Below are positions 9,121-20,632 of a stretch of 64,000 nucleotides of DNA, one piece after another. Under the pieces are notes generated by a model. That model made no database searches. It saw nothing but the letters and a program-made list of their open reading frames with translations, and had not been told where the DNA came from. Where the stretch lies: positions 20,220,976 to 20,284,975 of the forward strand of contig JAOANR010000004.1 of assembly GCA_030278955.1 (NCBI GenBank), read 5' to 3'. The number at the start of each line of letters is the position of its first letter. The first letter of the stretch is position 1. The position numbers and the translations under genes are program-made. This stretch comes from Hygrophila difformis (lineage: Eukaryota; Streptophyta; Magnoliopsida; Lamiales; Acanthaceae).

Positions 9121-12100
9121 TGTAACACCCCGGTTTTGGTAACCCAGGCCGGGATGCCACCGCCACACCTCACTAGCAAGACACGGTTTCTCCGAGCTCA
9201 CTAGAGAGATGCAAGGCTATGGTTTTTCAGAATTTAAAATATTCAAGTAGCCCATTCATAGATAATTTAAAAATACTATATCAGAGTTGCAGCGAGAATA
9301 TAAAGTACGCAGCGGAAGTAAAGTGTATGCTGCGGAATTTAAAATATAGGGCCGACATGGCCAAACCACGGGTTAAACAGACCCGTTCATGCAAATCACG
9401 TAAAATAAATAATTAAGTGCCCAAAATGATCCCCCAATGAGTGATCATGCTCCGTACTCTGTAACAGAAAAAAATGAACAACGGTTTTTATCAGTATTAT
9501 AAAATACTGAGTAAGTCAATCCTTTCATAGCAATAAAGGGGGTTAGATTTTTAATAATTAAGATAAAACTTTTTGTCATGCATAAAAACATTTTATTTTA
9601 AAAAAATGCGAATATAATTGCATACTTTAAAGACACATTTAATTTCATAATTTAAAACTTAAGCATGGGTAATTATTTAAGACATGATTTAAAAACATGA
9701 ATAATGCCGTAAGTAAGTAAATAAAAATTTGAGCTTTTAAAAATTCTCCCCGATACGCCACCATCAAACAATATTTAATTTAGCCGGCAATCCGGCGGCC
9801 GCAGCCAATTTCATAAAAAAAATCTGAGCTTTTTAATATATTTCCCGTTACGCCATCATCTCAACAATATATCATTTAGCCGGTGATCCGGCGGCCGCAG
9901 CCAATATCAATAGTATCAGTTAGCCGGTGATCCGGCGGCCGCAGCCAATATCAATAGTAACAGTTAGCCGGTGATCCGGCGGCCTCAGCCAATTTCATAA
10001 GTATCATGTCATTTTAGCCGGTGATCCGGCGGCCGCAGCCGATACGCCATACCCAGTACCACTCCGTCGAGCCTCGAGTAACCCATACGGATACACTCGA
10101 GAGGGTAGGCCGTTGGTCTCTTGTGACCAAATACGCCATATCCAGTACCGCTCCGTCGAGCCTCGAGTAACCCATACGGATACACTCGAGAGGATAGGCC
10201 CAAAATAATAAGATGCCGTTTTGGCGATCTTTCGCGCGTAATAATCATTGTCGTTTTGGCACAAAATGAACAATTAGGAGGGCACCCTGCAGAGCACTCA
10301 CCCCCTGATTTTATGTAACCGATATTGTTTCAACTTTAGTGTAACGGGATTTTCAAAAATATAGCTTTATCGTATCACAAGATTTCGATCGTTGTTTAAA
10401 AATTTCAAAATTTCACAAGTTAAAACCGATCGATGTCACAGTTTACGCCTTTTCAGTTTAAAAATCCATTTCTTAGGCGATTGATCTGAAATTTTCACAG
10501 TAGCTCAAAAACATCCCAATGAACAACTTTCATGTTTTGAGTTTTTCGGAAAAATGATAGGAAGCATGTCAAAAATCAAGTTTTCTACAGAAACAAAAAG
10601 CTGTCAGGATTCAGGTTTGACATCTGTCAAAGATTTGACTTTTTAACATATCAAATGAACTCCAAAAATTCTGAAAATTTACAGGCACTTAAAAGACACC
10701 AAAATAAACAAGTTTTATTGGAGGCAAATTATGCAAATTCATCATGGATTAAGTCAGATTAATCTACTAAGTTCGGTCTTAAAATCTGTCTCAGTTTTCG
10801 AAAGGTTCATGCACCACAGAATATGTTCGACGCGGTTTGGGATAGCAAATCTTAATGAAAGTGCATGAAATTTTACAGAGGTATTCAAGACTCATAGATC
10901 TACAACTTTTGTTTAGATCATGAAGATTGGTTCGGACTAGAAATGATAGAAATAAGCTCATCAAGTTCGGTTATGAAATCTGTCAACTTTTGAAAATTCT
11001 TAAAAACGCAGAATATGTCCGACTTGATTTGGGGTATCAAAACTTGATGAAAAATTCTGAAATTTTTACACAATATAGCTTAAGATCTTAGGATCAAAAT
11101 CTTAGTTTTGAGTTTTCAGGTTTGAACGCTCGAAGTAAGAGTTTTGCTCGGATTTCAGAAAATACGTAGATTGGGGTTTTTAGGTTTGATTTCAACGTTT
11201 CGTTTAAGATCCAATGTTTCGGATGTCTTTAAACCACCCATATTGATATGGAAGGTATTAACTTACAGTAAGTGAGTTCTTGAACGTTCTAGAGTTGATC
11301 GATTTGTCCAAAATCGCCACGAACGGATCTACGCAACACGTTCTTCTTCTCCTTTGGCTACGAACGTGTTTTGCAAGTAAAGATCCGTAAGTTAGAAGGT
11401 TGATTGTGATCTTAAAGCAATAAGGAAACTTGATTTACACCTTACCAACAATCCAATGCCTGCAAATCCTTGATCTACACACTACCTTGGTTGAATTTGA
11501 TTGCCGGAAGTTCGCCGGAAGTTCGCCGGAAGGGTGTTTGGCTTTGGGAGAGTTTGGGAGAGTTTTTGGGATGAAGTATTGGTGTGGAGGCTGAAAATGG
11601 GGTGTTAGGGGTGGAGTTTGGCCATTAAAGGGACAAGGAATCCCGGATTTAGAGGCCTAAGCCGACAAATGAGCGGCTGCTACAGTAGCCTATTGTGCTA
11701 CAGTAGCCTAGTGCTACAGTAGCCACGTGCTACAGTAATTTTAATTTTTTTTTTTTTTTTTTAATATTAAGATTCCTTATCTACAAAAAATAAAAATCAT
11801 AATGTGGGAATTATCCATGATCGTTGGGACAATTTGATAAACTCGTTTCGAGTTGCTATCTTCCGGTAAATAATAAATTCCGCTCTCTCGGAATTATTTC
11901 GGTTTTAATAATTTAAATCCAATTCTTTATTTTTGAATTTAAATTTTTCGATGGCGATTTCTCGGGTATTACAATCTACCCTCCTTAAGAAACAACTTCG
12001 TCCCCGAAGTTGCGCGACTTATTGATCGATTGATTGATTGCGATTGTATCATTGTGTTTTGTTGTTTGATATTATTTGACTGAACCCAGAATTGAAATTT

Positions 12101-12186
12101 CCAAGTTGCCTACGTACCCTGTGAAGGGATCAAGTCATTACGTAGTTCAAAACAATTTGAATTTGTTTTTTTCCTCGGGTGTTACA
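9121..12186 (-). repeat. Shared LTR of family C, middle copy
   Basis: At about 3066 bp, on the minus strand it begins TGTAACACCCGAGG (12186) after a polypurine tract and ends CCGGGGTGTTACA (9121) before the PBS. It is the 3' LTR of unit 2 and the 5' LTR of unit 1. Compared with the right copy I see A versus C at 9172/17620 and T versus C at 10745/19193, plus T-run length changes. It contains the GCCGGTGATCCGGC minisatellite and, 213 bp inside its start, a second PPT-plus-TGTAATACCC module (inner edge at 11973). Confidence 0.92.
9780..10195 (-). repeat. Minisatellite and hairpin repeats inside LTR C
   Basis: Five units contain GCCGGTGATCCGGC (one has GCCGGCAATCCGGC), each a short perfect hairpin followed by ggccgcagcc. 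They are followed by two copies of a roughly 90-bp unit in which CTCGAGT and ACTCGAG form an inverted repeat (10073-10101 and 10162-10190). The same array is at about 18228-18645. Confidence 0.85.
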
Positions 12187-12203
12187 TCCTCCCCCCCTTA
12201 AGA
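12187..12203 (-). other. Polypurine tract, C unit 2
   Basis: Same purine tract as in unit 1, immediately before the LTR start at 12186. Confidence 0.8.
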
Positions 12204-12205
12204 AT

Positions 12206-12227
12206 ACAGTTATGTCCCCATAACTGT
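12206..12227 (-). other. Conserved stem-loop before PPT, C unit 2
   Basis: Identical 9-bp stem and 4-nt loop to unit 1, overlapping the pol stop codon. Confidence 0.7.
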
Positions 12228-15200
12228 GGTCCGGTCGTCTTGGAAGAGGGTAGGGTAACGTTGCCGCATGTCGGCTTCCAATTCCCAGGTTGCCGTCTCC
12301 ATTTCGTGGTTGGACCACAAGACCTTGACCATCCTTACAGTTTTATTCCTTGTCACCCTTTCCTTGTGGTCGAGTATTTTCACCGGGGTTTCTTCATAGG
12401 TCAAGTCATCATCTAGTTCGATTACGTCCGGTTGGAGTACATGTGATGCGTCGGGCACATACTTCTTTAGTTGGGAGACGTGAAACACGTTGTGGACGCG
12501 TGCTAGTTGAGGCGGCAGTGCTAGCCGGTACGCTAGATTCCCCACTTTCTCGAGGATCTCATACGGCCCTATGTATCGTGGGCTCAGTTTCCCTCGCTTG
12601 CCAAAGCGCATTACGCCCTTCATCGGCGAGACCTTCAGCATGACCTTGTCACCGACTTGAAATTCCAAGTCCTGCCGTCTCACGTCCGCATAACTCTTTT
12701 GCCGGTCCTGAGCGACTCTCATCTTCCCCTGGATAACCTTAACTTGCTGAGCCATGTCCTCCACCAGTTGTGGCCCTACTGTCATTACTCGATCGTTCTC
12801 TTCCCAACTCAATGGGCTCCGGCATCTTCGTCCATATAGTGCCTCGAAGGGCGCCATGCCGATGCTCGCATGGTAACTGTTGTTATAGGAGAACTCGATC
12901 AATGGTAAATGGTGCTCCCAACTTCACTTGAATTCCAACACACAAGCCCTCAACATGTCCTCCAGCGTCTGTATAGTTCGCTCCGTCTGTCCATCAGTCA
13001 TAGGGTGGAACGCCGTACTCATCTTTATCTGTGTCCCCAGAGCTGCTTGCAGCTTGGTCCAAAACTGGGAGGCGAATCTGCTATCCCTATCCGAGATGAT
13101 GTCATGCGGCACCCCGTGCCGGCGCACCACATTGTCTACGTACGCTCTTGCTAGTTGGTCCATTGTCCAAGTGTCCTTCATCGGGATGAAGATGGCGGCC
13201 TTCGTTAACCTATCCACGATCACCCAGATCTTATTCATTCCTTTTGGCGAACGTGGTAACCCTGAAACGAAATCCATAGAGATACTATCCCACTTCCAGC
13301 TTGGGATCTCCAATGGTTGCATTAATCCTAAGGGCTTTTGCCGTACGGCCTTGATCTTCTGGCAGGTAAGGCACCTTGCCACGAATTCGGCCACCTCTCT
13401 CTTCATGTTTGGCCACCAATAATTTTTCTTCAAGTCCTTGTATAGCTTATCCCCTCCGGGGTGGACCGAGTAGGGGGTGCTATGTCCTTCCTCCATCACC
13501 TTCTTCTTCAGATCTACGGATTCCCGCGGTATACACCATCTTCCCCTGAAGCGGATGCTCCCGTCCTCATGAATCTGGAAATCTACTGTCTTTCCTTCGG
13601 CAATGCTTCTCCTTATTTCCTTCATCTGTTCGTCACCCGACTGGGCGAGTCGTATCTCTTCGTATACGGTAGGGCTTACTACCATTGCGTTGACGACCTC
13701 GGTTACCGTACCGGGATGCACCAGTTCCAGGCTTAATTTCGCCAAATCTCTGTACAACTCGACCGGTATCACCAGTGAGTTCGTGACGTGTTGCGCCTTC
13801 CGACTCAAGGCGTCGGCCACGACGTTGGCCTTGCCCTCGTGATACGCAACTTCTAGGTCGTAATCTTTGATCAGTTCCAACCATCTCCTCTGCCTCAAGT
13901 TCAGTTCTCTTTGCGTGAATATGTACTTGAGGCTCTTATGGTCGGTGAACATCCGACACTTCCGCCCATAGAGATAGTGTCTCCAGATTTTCAGGGCAAA
14001 CACGACCGCGGCCAGTTCCAGGTCGTGCGTCGGGTAGTTTTGCTCGTGCGGTTTCAGTTGTCGTGATGCGTACGCTATGACCTTTTGATCCTGCATCAGT
14101 ACGCATCCCAGTCCTTCTCTCGAGGCGTCGCTATACACCTCGAAGTCTCCATGCTCCGATGGTAGCGCCAACACCGGCGCCGTGGTAAGTTGTTTCTTCA
14201 GTTCCTGGAACGCGGCTTCGCACTCGCCCGTCCAGTCATACTTCACCCCCTTCTTCAGCAGTTGCGTCAATGGGCGGGCGATTTTGGAGAAGTCTTGGAC
14301 AAATCGCCTGTAGTAGCCTGCCAGTCCGAGAAAACTTCTTATCTCCGTTGGGCTCTTCGGTGGTACCCACTCGGTTACAGCCGAGATCTTTGCCGGGTCC
14401 ACCGCCACTCCGCTGGCGGATACGATATGCCCAAGGAATGTTACTTCCCTCAGCCAGAAGTCGCATTTGGACAACTTCCCATATAGCTGATTCTCTCGGA
14501 GGATCCTCAGCACTTTATGCAAGTGCTCGGAATGTTCCTCCTCGTCCCTTGAGTAGACCAAGATGTCGTCTATGAATACCACTACGCATTTATCTAATAG
14601 TCCTCGGAACACGTTGTTCATGAGGTTCATGAACATCGCCGGGGCGTTCGTCAATCCGAATGACAGTACTGTGAATTCGTAGTGCCCATAGCGAGTCCTG
14701 AACGCTGTCTTCGGGATGTCCTTCTCAGCAATTCGCATCTGATGATATCCCGAACGCAGGTCGATCTTGGAGAACACAGTAGCTCCCTTCAGCTGGTCAA
14801 ATAGATCCTCGATTCTGGGCAACGGGTACTTGTTCTTGATAGTGACTTGATTAAGTCCTCTATAGTCGATACACAGTCTCAGACTCCCATCCTTCTTTTT
14901 GACGAACAAGACCGGTGCTCCCCATGGAGACGTACTCGGTCGAATATATCCCTTTTCCAGCAATTCTTCGAGCTGTTCCTTTAGCTCCTTCATCTCCGGC
15001 GGTGCCATGCGGTAAGGAGCCTTTGATACCGGTTCCGTTCCCGGGATGAGATCTATGGTGAACTCGAGATCCCTCTCAGGGGGCATGCCAGGAACGTCAT
15101 CTGGAAACACATCCGGGTACTCTCTCACCACCGGAATGTTGTCTATCTTTACTCCTTCAGCCTCGAGGTTGTGAACGTAGCATGCGTATAGCGTGTGGCC

Positions 15201-16886
15201 CTTACGCATTAGGCTACCTAACTCTAGGACGTTGACTATCTTGTTAGATTTCTTAGGGGGTTGAGAGTAGAAGATGACTCTTTTCCCCCTACTTTTTGAC
15301 AGCGTGATCTTTTGCTTTTGACACTCGATCACGGCCTTATACCGGGTTAGCCAATCCATTCCTAGTATGACGTCAAAGTCTCTGACGTTGAACTCTACCA
15401 AGTTTGCGAAAAACTCTACGTTCTTTATCACTATGGGTATTCCATTGTAGCGTTTAGAGCAGGTTATTACTTCTCCAGAGGGCAGTTGGATGCCTAAGCT
15501 AATCATCTCGCACTTAGGTAGATCTAGTTCAGTTACGACTCTCGAAGATAAAATCGAACAACTGGCTCCGGAATCAAATAAGACTCTAAGTGGAGTACTT
15601 AGGACATGGAAAGTACCTGTCATCACGTCACCATGCGCGGGTATGTCAGCCTGGTTGATCACGTTCAACCTCCCCATCGGCCTCCCTTGATTGGCTGGCT
15701 GGTTTTGATTTGGGTTTGCGTTTTGCTGCTGGTTCGGAGGGCGCTGGTTCGGGTTTGGAGGAGGCCGATATCCTTGATTGTTGCCATTCCTACCCCCCTG
15801 GTTGAACGGCTTGTTAGGTCCAATGACCAAGTCTTCTCTTTTCGTGATGTTCTCGAGTCGGGTTCGACATTCCTCCCTCCGATGGCCAATTCGGCCGCAC
15901 CGGAAGCACTCGCCCATCTGAGGACATTTCCTCACCAGGTGCGGCCTGCCACACCTTGGGCACGGCGGCACTCGTCCTCCTTGGTTGACATTCCGACCAT
16001 TGTTGTTTTGAGCATTCCCGTTCGGCCCTCGCCGAAAGTTGTTCCCGCCAGTAGTGTTGCTCGCCCGGTTATCCCTGTTCCTTTTGTCTGGGCCTTGCGC
16101 CCCTCGGCTAGATTCCCCAGCAGCCTTCCTCTTTAGCTGTTGCACTCGTGCTACTGCTACTGCCCGATCGTAGACAGATTGCAAGTCCGGGTAATTAACT
16201 CCAGTAATCACCTCTCGAATCGACAAGTTCAATCCCATTTCGAACTTTTGCGCCTTTTCCCCGTCAGTAGGTACCATCCTGGGCGCAAATCTCACCAATT
16301 CCTTAAACCGTGCATAGTATTCTTGAACAGATTTCTCTCCCTGCTTCAGGGATGAGAACTCCTCGTACAGTGCTGCCTTAGTACTCATCGGGTAGAAGCG
16401 CTCCCGGAGTAACTCCATGAACTCGTTCCACGAGTAAGGTTCGTCATCCTCTGCCAGCTTCCCTTGGGTAGCCTGCCACCAGTCGTCGGCCTCGCCACCC
16501 AGATAGTACGAGGCCACATGGACCTTCTCCCCCTCCGGGCATCTCACCGCCTTTAGCAATTTGTCGAAGGTTCTCAACCATTCTTCCAGCTTAGCGGGGT
16601 CTTCCTCCCCGACGTAATAAGAAGGTCGGTAGGGGTTCACCGCAGCTAAGTAGTTGATTCTCGCTTCCGGTGGTGGTGCCGCGACAGCTCCACCCTGGTT
16701 AACGTAAGCATTACCCAGTGCGATTAGTAATTCCTCCATATTTTTCAGTCGCCCTTCCGTAGGGTTGGGCATTGGTCCTGCCGGGTTTGGCACCTCCGCG
16801 TTAGGTGCCTGCTCATTGGTTTGTCCCGGCGTGCCGTGGGTGTTGGGGGTGGCAGGGAAGGTCCTTGGTCGTCCTCGAGGCGCCAT
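12210..16886 (-). pseudogene. gag-pol: gag-pol polyprotein, C unit 2, with the same in-frame stop
   Basis: The translation is identical to that of unit 1, with the same domain order and the same TGA at 12924-12926 in integrase, after the catalytic Glu and before the C-terminal domain. Sharing the lesion means it predates the duplication that made the array, or that both copies came from one defective template. The ATG is at 16886 after cttgcaacag. If translated, the product would end after about 1320 residues and lack the integrase C-terminal and chromodomain-like parts. RT, RNase H and protease motifs are all intact. Confidence 0.92.
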
Positions 16887-16936
16887 CTGTTGCAAGAACA
16901 GGTGATTTAGATTTTAAGGAAAATATAATAAAGGGT

Positions 16937-17101
16937 TTATACAATGATTATCGAAACCCCAGGGTCTAGGGTTTCAGGGTCTTGGGTTTCAAGGTTTAAA
17001 TGAGTCGTGCGTTTGAGATGGATTTGTTGTTTGGTTTGTTGGGAATCAAAGTGAGCGTTCATCATTTTGATCATTAAGTTCATCATGTCTTGGTTAGCCA
17101 T
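16937..17101 (-). CDS. Short gag-upstream ORF, C unit 2 (54 codons)
   Basis: Second copy of the short ORF described in unit 1, starting at 17101 after a pyrimidine-rich tract and AG. Probably a remnant of the longer upstream ORF kept in element A. Confidence 0.42.
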   Translation of the reverse strand: MANQDMMNLMIKMMNAHFDSQQTKQQIHLKRTTHLNLETQDPETLDPGVSIIIV

Positions 17102-17553
17102 CTAGCGCAAGAAAAAGATCTAGGTTACAACATGATGCTTCTAGGTTCTCTAAGGTATAGAAATGCAATATGCACATGCAGTGATGATCCCCCCGAAAAA
17201 AAAAAAAAATTTTATGCATACATTTATTTATCCATGGGTTTAAAAAAAATAAATTTATTCCGTGGATAGACTAACATAAGGATAAAAGGTTTGGGCCGCT
17301 ATATTGGCCGAAAGAAATAAATTATTTGGGCTTTAAATAAAAACAAGGTTATTGGGCCAAAATAATTTCTTGGGCTTCTAAAAAAAAAATTTTGGGCTAA
17401 AAAAAAATTTGGGCTTTAACTTCAAAATAATAATTGGGCTCTTTAAAATATATTACTAGTTTAGAAGTAATAACTTTAAAAATAATAATACTTGAAAATA
17501 ATAGTTTAAAAATATTACGGGCTCTTTAAAATAGTAGTTTTAAAATATTCCGG

Positions 17554-17565
17554 GCTCTGATACCA
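17554..17565 (-). other. Primer-binding site (tRNA-iMet), C unit 2
   Basis: TGGTATCAGAGC on the minus strand, three bases from the LTR end at 17569. Confidence 0.9.
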
Positions 17566-17568
17566 CAC

Positions 17569-20500
17569 TGTAACACCCCGGTTTTGGTAACCCAGGCCGG
17601 GATGCCACCGCCACACCTCCCTAGCAAGACACGGTTTCTCCGAGCTCACTAGAGAGATGCAAGGCTATGGTTTTTCAGAATTTAAAATATTCAAGTAGCC
17701 CATTCATAGATAATTTAAAAATACTATATCAGAGTTGCAGCGAGAATATAAAGTACGCAGCGGAAGTAAAGTGTATGCTGCGGAATTTAAAATATAGGGC
17801 CGACATGGCCAAACCACGGGTTAAACAGACCCGTTCATGCAAATCACGTAAAATAAATAATTAAGTGCCCAAAATGATCCCCCAATGAGTGATCATGCTC
17901 CGTACTCTGTAACAGAAAAAAATGAACAACGGTTTTTATCAGTATTATAAAATACTGAGTAAGTCAATCCTTTCATAGCAATAAAGGGGGTTAGATTTTT
18001 AATAATTAAGATAAAACTTTTTGTCATGCATAAAAACATTTTATTTTAAAAAAATGCGAATATAATTGCATACTTTAAAGACACATTTAATTTCATAATT
18101 TAAAACTTAAGCATGGGTAATTATTTAAGACATGATTTAAAAACATGAATAATGCCGTAAGTAAGTAAATAAAAATTTGAGCTTTTAAAAATTCTCCCCG
18201 ATACGCCACCATCAAACAATATTTAATTTAGCCGGCAATCCGGCGGCCGCAGCCAATTTCATAAAAAAAATCTGAGCTTTTTAATATATTTCCCGTTACG
18301 CCATCATCTCAACAATATATCATTTAGCCGGTGATCCGGCGGCCGCAGCCAATATCAATAGTATCAGTTAGCCGGTGATCCGGCGGCCGCAGCCAATATC
18401 AATAGTAACAGTTAGCCGGTGATCCGGCGGCCTCAGCCAATTTCATAAGTATCATGTCATTTTAGCCGGTGATCCGGCGGCCGCAGCCGATACGCCATAC
18501 CCAGTACCACTCCGTCGAGCCTCGAGTAACCCATACGGATACACTCGAGAGGGTAGGCCGTTGGTCTCTTGTGACCAAATACGCCATATCCAGTACCGCT
18601 CCGTCGAGCCTCGAGTAACCCATACGGATACACTCGAGAGGATAGGCCCAAAATAATAAGATGCCGTTTTGGCGATCTTTCGCGCGTAATAATCATTGTC
18701 GTTTTGGCACAAAATGAACAATTAGGAGGGCACCCTGCAGAGCACTCACCCCCTGATTTTATGTAACCGATATTGTTTCAACTTTAGTGTAACGGGATTT
18801 TCAAAAATATAGCTTTATCGTATCACAAGATTTCGATCGTTGTTTAAAAATTTCAAAATTTCACAAGTTAAAACCGATCGATGTCACAGTTTACGCCTTT
18901 TCAGTTTAAAAATCCATTTCTTAGGCGATTGATCTGAAATTTTCACAGTAGCTCAAAAACATCCCAATGAACAACTTTCATGTTTTGAGTTTTTCGGAAA
19001 AATGATAGGAAGCATGTCAAAAATCAAGTTTTCTACAGAAACAAAAAGCTGTCAGGATTCAGGTTTGACATCTGTCAAAGATTTGACTTTTTAACATATC
19101 AAATGAACTCCAAAAATTCTGAAAATTTACAGGCACTTAAAAGACACCAAAATAAACAAGTTTTATTGGAGGCAAATTATGCAAATTCATCACGGATTAA
19201 GTCAGATTAATCTACTAAGTTCGGTCTTAAAATCTGTCTCAGTTTTCGAAAGGTTCATGCACCACAGAATATGTTCGACGCGGTTTGGGATAGCAAATCT
19301 TAATGAAAGTGCATGAAATTTTACAGAGGTATTCAAGACTCATAGATCTACAACTTTTGTTTAGATCATGAAGATTGGTTCGGACTAGAAATGATAGAAA
19401 TAAGCTCATCAAGTTCGGTTATGAAATCTGTCAACTTTTGAAAATTCTTAAAAACGCAGAATATGTCCGACTTGATTTGGGGTATCAAAACTTGATGAAA
19501 AATTCTGAAATTTTTACACAATATAGCTTAAGATCTTAGGATCAAAATCTTAGTTTTGAGTTTTCAGGTTTGAACGCTCGAAGTAAGAGTTTTGCTCGGA
19601 TTTCAGAAAATACGTAGATTGGGGTTTTTAGGTTTGATTTCAACGTTTCGTTTAAGATCCAATGTTTCGGATGTCTTTAAACCACCCATATTGATATGGA
19701 AGGTATTAACTTACAGTAAGTGAGTTCTTGAACGTTCTAGAGTTGATCGATTTGTCCAAAATCGCCACGAACGGATCTACGCAACACGTTCTTCTTCTCC
19801 TTTGGCTACGAACGTGTTTTGCAAGTAAAGATCCGTAAGTTAGAAGGTTGATTGTGATCTTAAAGCAATAAGGAAACTTGATTTACACCTTACCAACAAT
19901 CCAATGCCTGCAAATCCTTGATCTACACACTACCTTGGTTGAATTTGATTGCCGGAAGTTCGCCGGAAGTTCGCCGGAAGGGTGTTTGGCTTTGGGAGAG
20001 TTTGGGAGAGTTTTTGGGATGAAGTATTGGTGTGGAGGCTGAAAATGGGGTGTTAGGGGTGGAGTTTGGCCATTAAAGGGACAAGGAATCCCGGATTTAG
20101 AGGCCTAAGCCGACAAATGAGCGGCTGCTACAGTAGCCTATTGTGCTACAGTAGCCTAGTGCTACAGTAGCCACGTGCTACAGTAATTTTAATTTTTTTT
20201 TTTTTTTTAATATTAAGATTCCTTATCTACAAAAAATAAAAATCATAATGTGGGAATTATCCATGATCGTTGGGACAATTTGATAAACTCGTTTCGAGTT
20301 GCTATCTTCCGGTAAATAATAAATTCCGCTCTCTCGGAATTATTTCGGTTTTAATAATTTAAATCCAATTCTTTATTTTTGAATTTAAATTTTTCGATGG
20401 CGATTTCTCGGGTATTACAATCTACCCTCCTTAAGAAACAACTTCGTCCCCGAAGTTGCGCGACTTATTGATCGATTGATTGATTGCGATTGTATCATTG

Positions 20501-20632
20501 TGTTTTGTTGTTTGATATTATTTGACTGAACCCAGAATTGAAATTTCCAAGTTGCCTACGTACCCTGTGAAGGGATCAAGTCATTACGTAGTTCAAAACA
20601 ATTTGAATTTGTTTTTTTCCTCGGGTGTTACA
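17569..20632 (-). repeat. 5' LTR of family C array, right copy
   Basis: At about 3064 bp, nearly identical to 9121-12186. Its outer edge is exactly TGTTACA at 20632 (TGTAACACCCGAGG on the minus strand), after which the sequence changes to LTR F. This fixes the LTR start at the outer of two candidate edges; the inner one would be 20419. The first flanking bases are caacc; the matching target duplication cannot be seen because the left end of the array is truncated. Confidence 0.9.
18228..18645 (-). repeat. Minisatellite and hairpin repeats inside right LTR C
   Basis: Same five GCCGG-N4-CCGGC units and two CTCGAG inverted-repeat units as at 9780-10195. Confidence 0.85.

Larger units (their letters stand above)
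2814..20632 (-). mobile_element. Family C Ty3/gypsy tandem array (LTR-int-LTR-int-LTR)
   Basis: On the minus strand the order is LTR 17569-20632, internal 12187-17568, LTR 9121-12186, internal 3741-9120 and a truncated LTR 2814-3740. Adjacent units share one LTR rather than having two LTRs and a target duplication between them. The repeat period is 8446-8448 bp. The two gag-pol frames translate identically, and the visible differences are a few substitutions and homopolymer lengths. Each internal region has its own PBS and PPT. Such arrays are usually explained by unequal recombination between LTRs. The left LTR is cut at a point sharing ttacagtaagtgag with the intact copies. An assembly duplication cannot be excluded. 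Confidence 0.9.

Noticed and set aside
9780..10195. Regularly spaced hairpin repeats considered as a CRISPR-like array
   Set aside because: The repeats are imperfect tandem minisatellite units inside a plant LTR with near-identical spacers; no cas genes and a eukaryotic context.
10004..10273. Minus-strand ORFs of 79-89 codons in LTR C (copies at 18452-18721)
   Set aside because: They are translations of the minisatellite units; the repeats happen to be free of stops.
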